Counted from the stretch's first letter, positions 42,772-52,668 are shown. The stretch is DNA of 64,000 nt from Rhodococcus sp. Leaf278 (GCF_001426085.1 NZ_LMRR01000004.1:1-64000); one strand, 5' to 3'. Translations and numbers: made by a program. Notes: generated by a model not told the origin, from the sequence alone.

Positions 42772-43893
42772 ATGGCAGTGACACTGGCCGAGGTCATCGA
42801 GGTTCTCGACACCGCGTACCCACCGCATCTGGCCGAGAGCTGGGACTCGGTGGGGCTGGTGTGCGGAGACCCCAAAGCTGCTGTGCAGCAGGTGTTGTAC
42901 ACCGTCGACGTCACCGAGGCGGTGGTCGACGAGGCCATCGCGTGGGGTGCCGATCTGATCGTCGCCCACCACCCGCTGCTACTCAGAGGCGTCGACACCG
43001 TGGCGGCCGATACCGCCAAGGGCTCGGTGATCCACCGCCTGATCAAAGCCGACTGTGCACTGTTCACCGCCCACACCAACGCAGACTCTGCCGATCCCGG
43101 TGTGTCGGACGCGCTCGCAGCCGCGCTCGGCGTGATCGACACCAGACCACTCGACCCCATTCCTGCTCCTGCACACGACAAATGGGTGGTCTTCGTACCG
43201 ACCTCCGATTCGGCCACGGTGCGACAGGCGCTGTTCGACGCCGGAGCCGGACAGATCGGCGACTACAGCGAAGCGAGCTGGCACGCGACCGGTCTCGGCC
43301 AGTTCCGCCCCGGTCCGAATGCGCACCCGACATTGGGCATTGTCGGTGAGGTGCACACGGTGACAGAGGATCGCATCGAGGTTGTTGCCCCTAAATCGGA
43401 ACGCGCGCATGTGCTTTCGGCTCTACGCCACGCGCACCCCTACGAGGAGCCTGCGTTCGATGTCTTCGAGTCCGCGGCCTTACCGTCGTGCACCGGCTTG
43501 GGGCGCATCGGCCGACTGCCGAGTCCGATGACCCTCGCCGAGTTCACCGACGTCGTTCGGGGCGCGTTGCCGGCTACCAGCTGGGGCGTCCGAGCCGCCG
43601 GTGATCCCGAGGCCGCGGTCTCGGTGATTGCGATGTGCGGGGGAGCTGGCGATTCGTTCCTCTCTGCAGTCGCGCGGACCGACGCCGACGTGTACGTCAC
43701 CTCGGATCTGCGGCACCACCCCGTCGACGAACATCTGCGCGCGGGTGGCCCCGCGGTGATCGACACCGCGCACTGGGCGTCGGAGTTCCCATGGTGTGAA
43801 CAAGCACGCAGCATCGTCGACGCGAAGCTCGGTGACACGGACGGGTGGAGCAGCCGGGTGACCGAGGTGCGCACCGACCCGTGGAGGCTGTGA
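42772..43893 (+). CDS. NIF3-family (DUF34) metal-binding protein
   Basis: A 373-residue protein from ATG 42772 (RBS AGGAGAG). NIF3 metal ligands are visible: DLIVAHHPLLLRGV (HH), CALFTAHTNADSADPG (HTNxD) and, near the C terminus, HHPVDEH and DTAHWASEFP (HxxxE). The middle insertion (about 130-240) contains a CutA/PII-like domain (VPTSDSATVRQALFDAGAG ... HPYEEPAFDVF), as in long bacterial NIF3 proteins. Proposed to be a GTP-cyclohydrolase-I-type-2-like or metal-insertase protein; its function is unsettled. Confidence 0.93.
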   Translation: MAVTLAEVIEVLDTAYPPHLAESWDSVGLVCGDPKAAVQQVLYTVDVTEAVVDEAIAWGADLIVAHHPLLLRGVDTVAADTAKGSVIHRLIKADCALFTAHTNADSADPGVSDALAAALGVIDTRPLDPIPAPAHDKWVVFVPTSDSATVRQALFDAGAGQIGDYSEASWHATGLGQFRPGPNAHPTLGIVGEVHTVTEDRIEVVAPKSERAHVLSALRHAHPYEEPAFDVFESAALPSCTGLGRIGRLPSPMTLAEFTDVVRGALPATSWGVRAAGDPEAAVSVIAMCGGAGDSFLSAVARTDADVYVTSDLRHHPVDEHLRAGGPAVIDTAHWASEFPWCEQARSIVDAKLGDTDGWSSRVTEVRTDPWRL

Positions 43894-43998
43894 CGGATGA
43901 ACCCCGCGACCGGCCATCGAGTGGATCGGGCTCGCTCGGTTTACTGCAGCCGGTAGGGTAATCGGAATCAACTTCCATAGTCGCAGGAGTCATCAAGC

Positions 43999-44736
43999 GT
44001 GAACGTCGATCCCAAAGTCCAGGCCTCGCTACTCGAATTGGCCGGTGTGGATACCGAACTCTCGCAGATCGCCCACCGCCGCAAAAGCCTCCCCGAGCAG
44101 CAGGAGGTGGACAAGCTCGAGACCGAGCGCACCACCCGCAAGGACGCCGCGGTGACGGTGCAGATTTCTATGGACGACCTCGATCGAGACATTCGTAAGC
44201 TCGAGGGTGAGGTCGACGCGGTTCGTCAGCGCGAGGCGCGCGACAAGAAGATGCTCGAGAGCGGCACGATCGCCCCGAAGCAGATGACCGAATTGCAGCA
44301 CGAGCTCGGCAGCCTCGAACGTCGCCAGGGCATCCTGGAGGAGGAACTGCTCGAGGTCATGGAGCAGCGTGAGGCCAGTGAGCGGGACTACGAGCACGCC
44401 GGCGCGCAGCTCACCCAGATCGAGGACGAACTCGTCGACGCCGGTCGACGCCGAGACGACGCCGTCGCAGACCTCGATGTCGCCGAGAAGCGCAGCGCCG
44501 AGCGGCGCGAATCGTTGGTCTCGGGATTGCCCGCGGATCTGCTTGCGCTGTACGAGAAGCAGCGCGCGCTCACCGGCCGCGGTGCAGCCTTGCTGCAAGC
44601 TCGCCGCTGTGGGGCATGCCGAATCGAGCTGGATCGCAACGAGATCGCAAGCATCGCCAACAAGCCGGCCGATGCATTGATTCGCTGCTCCGAGTGCAAC
44701 GCAATCCTGGTGCGCACGAAGGAATCCGGAATTTGA
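43999..44736 (+). CDS. Coiled-coil zinc-ribbon protein (zf-RING_7, Rv2229c-like)
   Basis: A 245-residue protein starting with GTG 43999. Residues 10-175 form a long antiparallel coiled coil (for example LDRDIRKLEGEVDAVRQREA) and the C terminus has a C4 zinc ribbon: RRCGACRIELD and IRCSECNAIL. In mycobacteria the homologue is linked to RNA-metabolism genes; its partner here is the next gene, whose start overlaps this stop codon by four bases (TTGA). Function is likely nucleic-acid binding or a scaffold. Confidence 0.9.
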   Translation: MNVDPKVQASLLELAGVDTELSQIAHRRKSLPEQQEVDKLETERTTRKDAAVTVQISMDDLDRDIRKLEGEVDAVRQREARDKKMLESGTIAPKQMTELQHELGSLERRQGILEEELLEVMEQREASERDYEHAGAQLTQIEDELVDAGRRRDDAVADLDVAEKRSAERRESLVSGLPADLLALYEKQRALTGRGAALLQARRCGACRIELDRNEIASIANKPADALIRCSECNAILVRTKESGI

Positions 44737-45851
44737 GCCAGGTGTCGCGGGTTGTCGCCGAAGCAGACGGTGGATCGCGGGGAAACCCCGGGCCCGCTGG
44801 ATACGGCGCAGTGGTGTTCAGCGCCGATCGCTCGCAGGTTCTTGCCGAGCGTCGTGCGTCGTTGGGAGTGGCGACCAACAATGTCGCCGAGTACAACGGC
44901 CTGATCGCCGCACTGACTGCGGCTCGCGACGTCGGGGCACGTGAGGTTGCCGTGCGCATGGACTCCAAACTCGTCGTCGAGCAAATGTCCGGACGCTGGA
45001 AAGTGAAGCATCCGGACATGATTCCGCTTCAGCGGAAAGCGGCCGAACTGGCTCGCGGCTTCGATTCCGTCACCTACGAGTGGATTCCGCGCGCGCAGAA
45101 CTCGCACGCCGACGCACTGGCGAACGAGGCTATGGACGCAGCGGCCGAGGGCGTCGACCTGACACCCAAGTCCGATGCCGAGCCGGTCGCCAAGAAGACC
45201 GAGTCGCCGGGGTGGACCGGTGCAATGGGGGAACCGACGCGCCTGCTGTTGCTGCGCCACGGACAGACCCCCATGTCGGTCGACCGGCGATACTCCGGCC
45301 GCGGCAATCCGGACTTGACCGAACTGGGTCGACGCCAAGCTGATTCTGCCGCAACGGTTCTCGGTTCGCGTACCGATATCGATGCGATCGTGGCCTCGCC
45401 GTTGGCGCGGGCACAACAGACCGCCTCAGCGACGGCCGACCGCCTAGGATTGCCCGTCACCACCGTGGACGGTCTCATCGAGACCGATTTCGGTGATTGG
45501 GAGGCTCTGACGTTCGGTGAGGCGAAAGAGCGATTTCCAGAGCAGCATCGGGCGTGGATGGGCGACACCTCGGTAGCCCCGCCGAACGGGGAGAGTTTCG
45601 ACGCGGTGCGTGTACGCATCGAAGCGACCCGTGACCAGTTGCTCACCGAGTACGCCGGAAAGACCCTTCTGGTGGTCACCCATGTCACCCCGATCAAGAT
45701 GCTGCTGCAACTTGCGCTCGACGTCGGCCCGTCGCTGCTGTACCGACTGCACCTGGATCTCGCGTCACTGAGTATCGCCGAGTTCTACCCCGACGGAGGC
45801 GCGTCGGTGCGACTGGTGAACGACACCTCGCACCTGACCCCACTTAGCTGA
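44733..45851 (+). CDS. Bifunctional RNase HI / histidine phosphatase (CobC-like) protein
   Basis: A 372-residue fusion (TTG 44733, overlapping the previous stop; GTG 44742 also possible). The RNase HI domain (about 5-135) has the catalytic acids in EADGGSRGNPGPAGYGA, NVAEYNGLIAAL, RMDSKLVVEQM and NSHADALANEA. After a linker (about 135-165), the histidine phosphatase domain has LLLLRHGQTPMSVDRRYSGR and VVTHVTPIKML. The homologue Rv2228c is an RNase H with an alpha-ribazole phosphatase activity; so it may remove RNA from RNA-DNA hybrids and also take part in cobalamin synthesis. Confidence 0.94.
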   Translation: MSQVSRVVAEADGGSRGNPGPAGYGAVVFSADRSQVLAERRASLGVATNNVAEYNGLIAALTAARDVGAREVAVRMDSKLVVEQMSGRWKVKHPDMIPLQRKAAELARGFDSVTYEWIPRAQNSHADALANEAMDAAAEGVDLTPKSDAEPVAKKTESPGWTGAMGEPTRLLLLRHGQTPMSVDRRYSGRGNPDLTELGRRQADSAATVLGSRTDIDAIVASPLARAQQTASATADRLGLPVTTVDGLIETDFGDWEALTFGEAKERFPEQHRAWMGDTSVAPPNGESFDAVRVRIEATRDQLLTEYAGKTLLVVTHVTPIKMLLQLALDVGPSLLYRLHLDLASLSIAEFYPDGGASVRLVNDTSHLTPLS

Positions 45852-45948
45852 CGCTTCTGCCACGCGGGTGACGGCACCTTCACAGCCACGTGCAAGCAGC
45901 GCAGCCATTGTCGGTGGTGCCAGCAGTGACCACGGATAAACTGCACGA

Positions 45949-46226
45949 GTGACCGCCGCCAGAGCGCATCCCACACTGCTGTCTGTCGAGCAGTGGCGTG
46001 CGCTGGGTGAGGACGATTTTCACGCCGAAATGCAGGAGGGTGTGCCTATCGAGTCACCGCGACCGTCGAAAGCCCACGCTCGAATTCTGTTCCGTCTGTG
46101 TACACAGCTCGCCGAACAGCTACTGGTCGAGCTGGAGGCGTTACCGGAGGTCGAGGTTGTCGTCGATGCGGTGACGCCGGCGACAGTGCGCGTACCTGAT
46201 GTGGTGGTGTGCGGCGGATTCGAGCG
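45949..46226 (+). pseudogene. 5' part of a Uma2-family endonuclease-like gene, split by an IS
   Basis: From GTG 45949 the frame reads HPTLLSVEQWRALGEDDFHA then RPSKAHARILFRLCTQLAEQ and RVPDVVVCGGFE, the N-terminal half of a Uma2 (DUF820) PD-(D/E)XK-fold protein with its catalytic-core PDVVV strand. It is broken after 46226 by an IS30-family element. The 3' half resumes at 47424 in the same frame. Uma2 proteins are often found near mobile DNA; their physiological role is not established. Confidence 0.88.
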
Positions 46227-47421
46227 GTGGTTGCAACGTGCCTGATCATTAGGGATGTTTGCGATGGTTCACCCGGGTTTCTCTCATCAGGTTCGGATGA
46301 CGTTCTGGTCACTGCGTAGCAGTGGCGTGACGGTCAAGGACGCTGCCCTCGCGGTCGGGATCAGCGAGGGCAGCGGCTGGAATTGGGTGTACGAACGCGG
46401 TGGTGTGCGGCCACGCTCGACACCGGAGCCAACGGGCCGTTTCCTCTCACTGGAGGAACGGGAGTTCATCGCCGACGGTGTCCGGGACGGGTGGACGATG
46501 ACCGCGATCGCGACATGCCTTAGCCGAGCGGTGTCGACGATCAGTCGAGAACTCAAGCGGCACACTTATTCTCGAGGTCGATACAAGCCGCATCAGGCCG
46601 AACGTGATGCCCGAAAGGCAGCCAAACGCCCGAAGAAGGGCAAGCTCGAGCTCACACCGTTACTGCGGGATCGGGTGCAGGCGCTGCTCGAGTTGGACTA
46701 CTCGCCCGAACAGATCTCGGCGACACTGAGGAAGGAATTTCCTCACTCGACGGGATGCATGTGTCGCACGAAACGATCTACCAAAGCTTGTACGTTCAGA
46801 GCAAAGGTGGCCTGACCAAGGAGCTGACCAGGCACCTTCGGACGGGTCGGCCGGTGCGTCTCGCGCATCGCCGTACCACCGAACGGCGATCACGCATCCC
46901 GGGGATGGTCAACATTTCCGAGCGGCCCGCCGAGGTCGCCGACCGCAACGTTCCCGGCCATTGGGAGGGTGATCTGATCATCGGCACCAAGGGCGGGTCG
47001 GCGATCGGGACGTTGGTCGAGCGGACGTCGAGGTTGGTGATGTTGCTGCATCTGCCCACCGATCATTCCGCCGCGTCGGTGGCCGAGGCGATGACGGCGA
47101 AGATCACGGAACTGCCTGCGGCACTGATGCGTTCGATCACCTGGGATCAGGGCCGGGAGATGGCCAAGCATGCCGAGATCACCATCGCCACAGGGGTGCA
47201 GATCTATTTCTGTGATCCGCACTCCCCGTGGCAGCGGGGCACCAACGAGAACACCAACGGTCTGCTCCGTCAGTACTTCAAGAAGGGCACCGATCTGTCG
47301 GTGCACGGGCCCGAACGACTCGACGAGGTCGCCGCTTTACTGAACAACCGCCCCAGAAAAACCCTGGGGTGGGATACTCCCCTGGAGGAGTACAACAAAC
47401 GACTGCTCGTTGCGACGACCA
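46227..47421 (+). mobile_element. IS30-family insertion sequence
   Basis: About 1195 bp bounded by imperfect inverted repeats: left GTGGTTGCAACGTGC, right (reverse complement) TGGTCGTCGCAACGAGC. A 2-bp CG at each junction (46225-46226 and 47422-47423) is the probable target duplication, in keeping with the short duplications of IS30 elements. Deleting 46227-47423 rejoins GAG-CGT-GAA and restores the Uma2 frame, which supports these limits to within one or two bases. The element carries one transposase gene, which is frameshifted. Confidence 0.85.
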
Positions 47422-47426
47422 CGTGA
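46255..47426 (+). pseudogene. IS30-family transposase, frameshifted
   Basis: Two overlapping frames together make a full IS30 transposase. The first (46255-46815) has the helix-turn-helix regions SSGVTVKDAALAVGISEGSG and DGWTMTAIATCLSRAVSTIS; the second (46755-47426) has the DDE domain: Asp in [12 protein letters not shown], Asp in [11 protein letters not shown] and Glu in [14 protein letters not shown]. The frame changes near 46745-46755, after LRKEFP and before [10 protein letters not shown]. The surrounding protein is otherwise intact, so a small recent indel is likely. The stop codon TGA (47424-47426) lies just outside the element. Programmed frameshifting is not usual for IS30. Confidence 0.87.
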
Positions 47427-47709
47427 ACCCGTCTGCGAAATCGACTCACCCGAGGCGCTGTACGCGAAGGACGTCGTTCTGGTCGTCGAGGTCATCTCGC
47501 CTGGGTCTCGGCGTACCGATGTGGTGACCAAGCGCAGCGAGTACGCCGACGCGGGGATCGAGCATTACTGGATTGTCGATCCGGAGGCTGCCACGCTGAC
47601 AACGCTGGATCTGAGTTCGCGCGGCTATGTCGAACAGGTCCGCCGAGGGCTGTGCGTCATCGAAGCCCCGTTACCGGTGACGATCGACCTCGACGCCGCG
47701 CTGAGCTGA
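47424..47709 (+). pseudogene. 3' part of the Uma2-family gene
   Basis: Continues the split gene: [19 protein letters not shown], then VLVVEVISPGSRRTDVVTKR and EYADAGIEHYWIVDP. EVISPGSRRxDxxxKxxxYxxAGIxxYWxVD is the signature Uma2 C-terminal half, containing the Glu-x-Val catalytic strand and Lys. Joined to 45949-46226, the gene would encode about 187 residues, the usual Uma2 length. No start codon or RBS of its own is convincing, so the fragment is probably not expressed alone. Confidence 0.88.
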
Positions 47710-47767
47710 GCTGATTCTGCTTTTTTCGCGACTTATCCCGCTCGAATCGCGGCCCGACTGGCAAGGC

Positions 47768-49018
47768 TCAGATCTGCAGCGCAAGCCACAGGCCCGCCAC
47801 CGCACCCACGATGGTCAGCGGTGTGGTGATGACGCCGAGTACGGTGAACGTTCGCAGATCCGCTGGCTCGCCATTGGCCGATGCGACGCGTCGCCACAGC
47901 ATGATCGCCAGCGACCCGACGTAGGTGAGGTTGGGGCCGAGGTTCACCCCGATCACCATGGCCAACAACAACGACGGGGGAGCGTCGGCACCGAACGCGG
48001 CCAGTAGCAGCAGGGTCGCGGGCAGGTTGTTGACGATGTTCGACGCCACCGCCGCGATGGCAGCTGCGGCCAGCAGGGACGCGAAGGTGGTGTCGGACGG
48101 CAGGATTCGCGCCAGCCAGTCGCCGATCGGACCGGTTGTCACGCCGAGAACGACGATGCCGAGAAGAAAGACGAAGCCACAGAACGGAAGATCGGCACCG
48201 CGCAGTATGGCGCGAGGTGTGGTGTGCCGAGCTCGAAGTGCCGGGATCGCGAGCGCAATCGACCCCACCGCAGCGACCCAGAACGGTTCGATATCGAACA
48301 ATCCCGCGACAGCGAAGCCGACGAGTGTCGCACCGAGGATGAGCAGCGTGCTGCGCGGTGCGGGCACGTCGTCGGTGTCCTGCTCGGTGGGACTGCTCGG
48401 TGGGGCCCCCGTGCCGGTCAGATCCTTGCGGAAGAAGATCAGGAACACCGCTAGTTCGATAGCGACCGCGAAAATCCACGGCAGTGCCATCAACGCGGTG
48501 AAGTGCAGGAAGGTCAGGCCGGTTGCGGCAAAGGCCAACAGGTTGGTCAGGTTCGACACCGGCAGCAGAGTCGACGCCGAATTGGACAGGTGCGCAGTGG
48601 CGTAACTGTGTGGACGCGGCGACATCCCCAGGATGCGAGCGGCACCGATGATGGCCGGTGTCAGGAGAACCACGGTGGCGTCGAGGCTCAGCACGGCCGT
48701 GGTTGCCGCGGCGGCTGCGAACACGAGGGTGAGCAGTCTGCGGGGGCTGCCCTTGGATCCGCGGCGTAGCTTCGCGGCGATCCAGGTGAAGACACCGAGG
48801 GCATCCGACAGATGCGCCAGGATCAGGATGAACGCCAGGAACACGACGGTGGGAGCGAGCTCGAGTACCTGCTCACGTGCGGCATCGAGGCTGACGAGGC
48901 CGACGAGAAGAACGACGGCTGCCGCTGGAAGTGCGGCGACGATCTCGGGGAGACCGCGCGGGCGAACGATGGCGAAGACGAGGACGGCGGCGACCAATGC
49001 CGCAGCGAGAACGGTCAC
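47768..49018 (-). CDS. ArsB/SLC13-type membrane transporter
   Basis: A 416-residue permease of about 11-12 membrane helices. ALPAAAVVLLVGLVSLDAAR, LSLDATVVLLTPAII and AHLSNSASTLLPVSNLTNLL, and in the second half VASNIVNNLPATLLLLAAFG and IGVNLGPNLTYVGSLAIMLW, form the repeated re-entrant-loop pattern of the ion transporter superfamily (ArsB, SLC13). It may export arsenite or take up an anion; there is no ars gene nearby, so the substrate is open. GTG 49018 overlaps the DUF1697 stop by four bases. Confidence 0.85.
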   Translation of the reverse strand: MTVLAAALVAAVLVFAIVRPRGLPEIVAALPAAAVVLLVGLVSLDAAREQVLELAPTVVFLAFILILAHLSDALGVFTWIAAKLRRGSKGSPRRLLTLVFAAAAATTAVLSLDATVVLLTPAIIGAARILGMSPRPHSYATAHLSNSASTLLPVSNLTNLLAFAATGLTFLHFTALMALPWIFAVAIELAVFLIFFRKDLTGTGAPPSSPTEQDTDDVPAPRSTLLILGATLVGFAVAGLFDIEPFWVAAVGSIALAIPALRARHTTPRAILRGADLPFCGFVFLLGIVVLGVTTGPIGDWLARILPSDTTFASLLAAAAIAAVASNIVNNLPATLLLLAAFGADAPPSLLLAMVIGVNLGPNLTYVGSLAIMLWRRVASANGEPADLRTFTVLGVITTPLTIVGAVAGLWLALQI

Positions 49019-49539
49019 GCGAGAATCTTCACGAGAGTGCGCACGTTTCGCGTGGTGGTCGTGGCCTTGTACTTCGCCTTTGCCGTGGCTTTCCCGAACG
49101 TGCTGTCGGTGGTGTTGCCCTTTCGCACCTCCCAGTAGAGCACGCTGTTCCCTTCGGCAATCCTTTCCAGTTCGGGGTCGAGTTCGTCTGCAAGAGCGGA
49201 CAATTCGGTCAAATGGCTATCGTCGTTGCCGAACACCACATAAGGATGCCAGCCTTCCCGTTCGGCGTCGAACGGGTAGGACTCCACTATCGCGTCCAGT
49301 GCCGGGACGTCGAGCATGACAACCCAGGCTTGGTAGCCGAATGCCTGGGCGAGCGTGCTTTCCACCTGTGCTTTCAAGGCGGCGGCGGTCAGCGGAGACT
49401 GCAGCAGCACATTGCCGGTCGCCAGAATCGTGCGGACATTCGTGAAGCCGGCCGCGCTCAGCGCCGCACGTAGGTCGACCATCTTGATGTTGATGCCGCC
49501 GACGTTGATGCCGCGCAGCAACACGACCCATTCACTCAT
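49015..49539 (-). CDS. DUF1697 family protein
   Basis: A 174-residue protein. WVVLLRGINVGGINIKMVDL at the start, LSAAGFTNVRTILATGNVLL next, and the C-terminal STFGKATAKAKYKATTTTRN are the conserved parts of DUF1697, a small widespread family of unknown function with a ferredoxin-like fold. It overlaps the start of the transporter gene, so both should be on one mRNA. No signal peptide or membrane segment is seen. Confidence 0.9.
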   Translation of the reverse strand: MSEWVVLLRGINVGGINIKMVDLRAALSAAGFTNVRTILATGNVLLQSPLTAAALKAQVESTLAQAFGYQAWVVMLDVPALDAIVESYPFDAEREGWHPYVVFGNDDSHLTELSALADELDPELERIAEGNSVLYWEVRKGNTTDSTFGKATAKAKYKATTTTRNVRTLVKILA

Positions 49540-49597
49540 AGGGGGAACTGTAGTTCGGTGTCCGGCGCGCGAGGATCGCCGAGTAGGCTGTGCAATC

Positions 49598-50045
<448 letters not shown>

Positions 50046-50105
50046 ACTCATCATTTCTCGCGCAGTTTCTCCTACTGCGTCGCTCCATGGGGCACACTGG
50101 AAGTC

Positions 50106-50288
50106 ATGACCGACGACGACACCTCCTGGTACTACGACATCAGCACCAAGCAGGTTGTGCAGGGCAAGGAGACCAACGCCCTCGACCGCATGGGCCCGTA
50201 TCCGGACAAGGCCACTGCAGAACAGGCGCTGAAGATCGCGGCCGCGCGGAACAAGGCAGCCGACTCCGACGACGACTGGAACAACTGA
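50106..50288 (+). CDS. Conserved small acidic protein
   Basis: A 60-residue protein from ATG 50106 with a Trp-Tyr-Tyr start (TSWYYDISTKQVVQGKETNA) and a helical second half (YPDKATAEQALKIAAARNKA) ending in an acidic tail. This resembles the short SPOR-like/methionine-aminopeptidase-neighbour proteins conserved in actinobacteria, role unknown. It is separated by two bases from the RNB ribonuclease gene that follows and from rnpB by about 60, so it is probably the first gene of the ribonuclease mRNA. Confidence 0.75.
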   Translation: MTDDDTSWYYDISTKQVVQGKETNALDRMGPYPDKATAEQALKIAAARNKAADSDDDWNN

Positions 50289-50290
50289 CG

Positions 50291-51721
50291 GTGCTGCTCA
50301 CCCGGCTGAGGGCTCCGAACTTCGATTTCGAGGCCGTCAGATCGGAGTTCGGTCTGTCCGATGTCTTCGACGCAGCGGTGTTGGACGACGCGCAGAACGC
50401 CCGAGATCTGCACGCCGACAGCAGGATCGACCGCACCGACATTCCCTTCGTCACCATCGACCCGCCCGGCTCGAAGGACCTCGACCAAGCCGTACACATC
50501 GAGAAGACGTCGAACGGCTTGGTGGTGCACTACGCGATCGCCGACGTGGGCGCGCTGGTGATGCCCGGGGGAGCGCTCGACGCGGAAACCCGCCGACGCG
50601 GCCAGACGTTCTATCTGCCCGACGGATCTGTGCCGCTGCACCCCCGTGAGTTGTCGGAGGGCTCGGGCAGCCTGCTGGAGGGGCAAACTCGCTGCGCCGC
50701 TCTGTGGACCATCGAACTCGACGACGTCGGCGAAGCAGCTGCCTGGACGGTTACCCGCGCGCTGGTGCGATCTGTCGCACGGCTGGATTACGCCGGAGTT
50801 CAAGCCGACGTCGACGCGGGAACTCCACATCCCTCGATCGCAGCGCTGGCGGAATTCGGATCGCAACGGGCGAACGCCGCCAGACGCCGCGGAGCCATCG
50901 ACATCACCCTGCCCGAGCAGGAAGTGGTGCCCGACGGGCAGGGCTGGCGCATCGTCCTGCAACCACGCACTGCGGTGGACGGGTGGAACGCCGAGGTATC
51001 GCTGTTGACGGGGATGTGCGCCGCCAGAATCATGCTCGACGCCGGAATCGGCATCGTACGCACCCTGCCGCCTGCCTCGTCCGAATCCGTGGAAACATTG
51101 AAGAAGACGGCAACAGTACTCGGAATCGACTGGCCCGCAGGAGCATCCGCCGGGTCGGTGCTGGCCGGCCTGCCCACCGACGAGCCGTCGACTCTCGCGA
51201 TGATGACCCAGGCGACCGGGTTGCTGCGCGGGGCGGACTACCTCGCGGTCGACCGCTCGACGAACCCCGCCGACAGTGACGCATCGGTCGAGCATTCGGG
51301 AATCGGTGCGCCGTACGCCCATGTGACGGCACCACTGCGTCGGCTGTCGGATCGCTTCGCCACCGAGGTGTGCCTGGCCGTCGTAGCCGGATCGCCTGTA
51401 CCGGACTGGGCGACGCAGGCATTGCCGGAGTTACCCGCCACCATGCGCGGATCCGATTCGACGGCGTCGAAAGTGGATCGTGCCTGCGTCGACCTCACCG
51501 AGGCTCATGTCCTGAAAGATCGAGTGGGCGAGGAATTCGATGCAATCGTGCTTCGCGGTGCCGAGGGCAAGCGAGATGCCGAGGTACTCGTGTCGAATCC
51601 GATCGTCATCGGAAAGTGCGACGGCGAACCCCCTGCGGGGGAGTCGGTGGCGGTCCGGCTGACCCAGGCCGACACCGACTCGCGCAAGATCGCTTTCGGT
51701 TACTCGCCCTTCACGGCCTGA
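50291..51721 (+). CDS. RNB-domain exoribonuclease (RNase II/R family)
   Basis: A 476-residue protein from GTG 50291, just after the small acidic protein. The RNB catalytic core has ADSRIDRTDIPFVTIDPPGS followed by KDLDQAVHIE, the Asp-rich metal site, and later PYAHVTAPLRRLSDRFATEV, the conserved RNB C-terminal phrase. There are no N-terminal cold-shock domains and the C-terminal S1-like part is short, so it is a compact actinobacterial form. It degrades RNA from the 3' end. Its 3' end overlaps the convergent proline iminopeptidase gene by 11 bases. Confidence 0.92.
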   Translation: MLLTRLRAPNFDFEAVRSEFGLSDVFDAAVLDDAQNARDLHADSRIDRTDIPFVTIDPPGSKDLDQAVHIEKTSNGLVVHYAIADVGALVMPGGALDAETRRRGQTFYLPDGSVPLHPRELSEGSGSLLEGQTRCAALWTIELDDVGEAAAWTVTRALVRSVARLDYAGVQADVDAGTPHPSIAALAEFGSQRANAARRRGAIDITLPEQEVVPDGQGWRIVLQPRTAVDGWNAEVSLLTGMCAARIMLDAGIGIVRTLPPASSESVETLKKTATVLGIDWPAGASAGSVLAGLPTDEPSTLAMMTQATGLLRGADYLAVDRSTNPADSDASVEHSGIGAPYAHVTAPLRRLSDRFATEVCLAVVAGSPVPDWATQALPELPATMRGSDSTASKVDRACVDLTEAHVLKDRVGEEFDAIVLRGAEGKRDAEVLVSNPIVIGKCDGEPPAGESVAVRLTQADTDSRKIAFGYSPFTA

Positions 51722-52667
51722 AGCGGTCGGTCGCGTCGACGAGGTGGTGCACGATGCCGGGCTCGGCCGCGGAATGCCCAGCGTCGTCGACGATCACGAG
51801 ATCGGCACCCGGCCAGGCCTTGTGCAGCGCCCACGCGCTCGTTGCCGGGCATACGACGTCGTAGCGGCCCTGCACGATGACACCTGGAATTCCGTCGAGC
51901 AGGTGCGCGTCGCGTAGCAGCTGATTCTCTTGGAGAAAGCAGTTGTTGCGGAAGTAGTGATTCTCGATACCGGCGAATGCGAGGGCGAACCGCGGATCCG
52001 AGTTGTCTTGCACTGCATCGGGTTTCGGCAGCAGGTAACTCGTTGCCGCCTCCCAGGTGGACCACGCCACCGCTGCTCGCGTCGCGGCTTCGTAGTCCTC
52101 GGACATCAATTGCCGGTGATACGCCTCGACGAGATTGCCGTCGCGTTCGCCCTCCGGAATGGGTGCGAGAAATTTCTCCCACAGATCGGGAAAGAGGTGG
52201 CCGGCACCGCCCCCGTAGTACCAGTCGATCTCCGACGGCCGTACGAGAAAGATTCCTCGCAGGATCAGCCCGCGCACGCGATCGCGGTGCGACTGCGCGT
52301 AGGCCAGTGACAGCGTCGAGCCCCACGAACCGCCGAACACCAACCACGTGTCGATACTTAGGTGATCCCGGAGCTTCTCCATGTCCGAGATCAACCGGTC
52401 GGTGCTGTTGACCGACAGATCGGCGCCGTCGGCGATGTGCGGGGTCGACTGCCCGCAGCCCCGCTGATCGAACAACACGATCCGGTAGGCCTGCGGGTCG
52501 AAGTAGCGCCGCTGCAACGGATTTGTGGCACCGCCCGGACCGCCGTGGACGAACACCACCGGCGCACCCTCCGGGTTTCCGGAGACTTCCCAGTAGATCT
52601 GTTGGCTGTCGCCGACATCGAGGTGGCCGGTCTCGGTGGGGTCGATCTCGGGATACAGAGCCCGCAT
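51711..52667 (-). CDS. pip: Proline iminopeptidase (alpha/beta hydrolase, S33)
   Basis: A 318-residue alpha/beta hydrolase. The oxyanion segment VVFVHGGPGGATNPLQRRYF and FDQRGCGQSTPH precede the nucleophile in VFGGSWGSTLSLAYA (GGSWGS); the Asp is in GRYDVVCPA and the His in DDAGHSAAEPG. All are hallmarks of bacterial proline iminopeptidase, which removes N-terminal proline from peptides. There is no signal peptide, so it is cytosolic. ATG 52667 starts one base from the preceding lipoprotein stop, in the same direction. Confidence 0.93.
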   Translation of the reverse strand: MRALYPEIDPTETGHLDVGDSQQIYWEVSGNPEGAPVVFVHGGPGGATNPLQRRYFDPQAYRIVLFDQRGCGQSTPHIADGADLSVNSTDRLISDMEKLRDHLSIDTWLVFGGSWGSTLSLAYAQSHRDRVRGLILRGIFLVRPSEIDWYYGGGAGHLFPDLWEKFLAPIPEGERDGNLVEAYHRQLMSEDYEAATRAAVAWSTWEAATSYLLPKPDAVQDNSDPRFALAFAGIENHYFRNNCFLQENQLLRDAHLLDGIPGVIVQGRYDVVCPATSAWALHKAWPGADLVIVDDAGHSAAEPGIVHHLVDATDRFRP

Positions 52668-52668
52668 C

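Noticed and set aside
46255-46815. The first transposase frame as a complete short transposase
   Set aside because: It lacks the DDE domain and its last 25 residues are out-of-frame translation; the rest is in the next frame.
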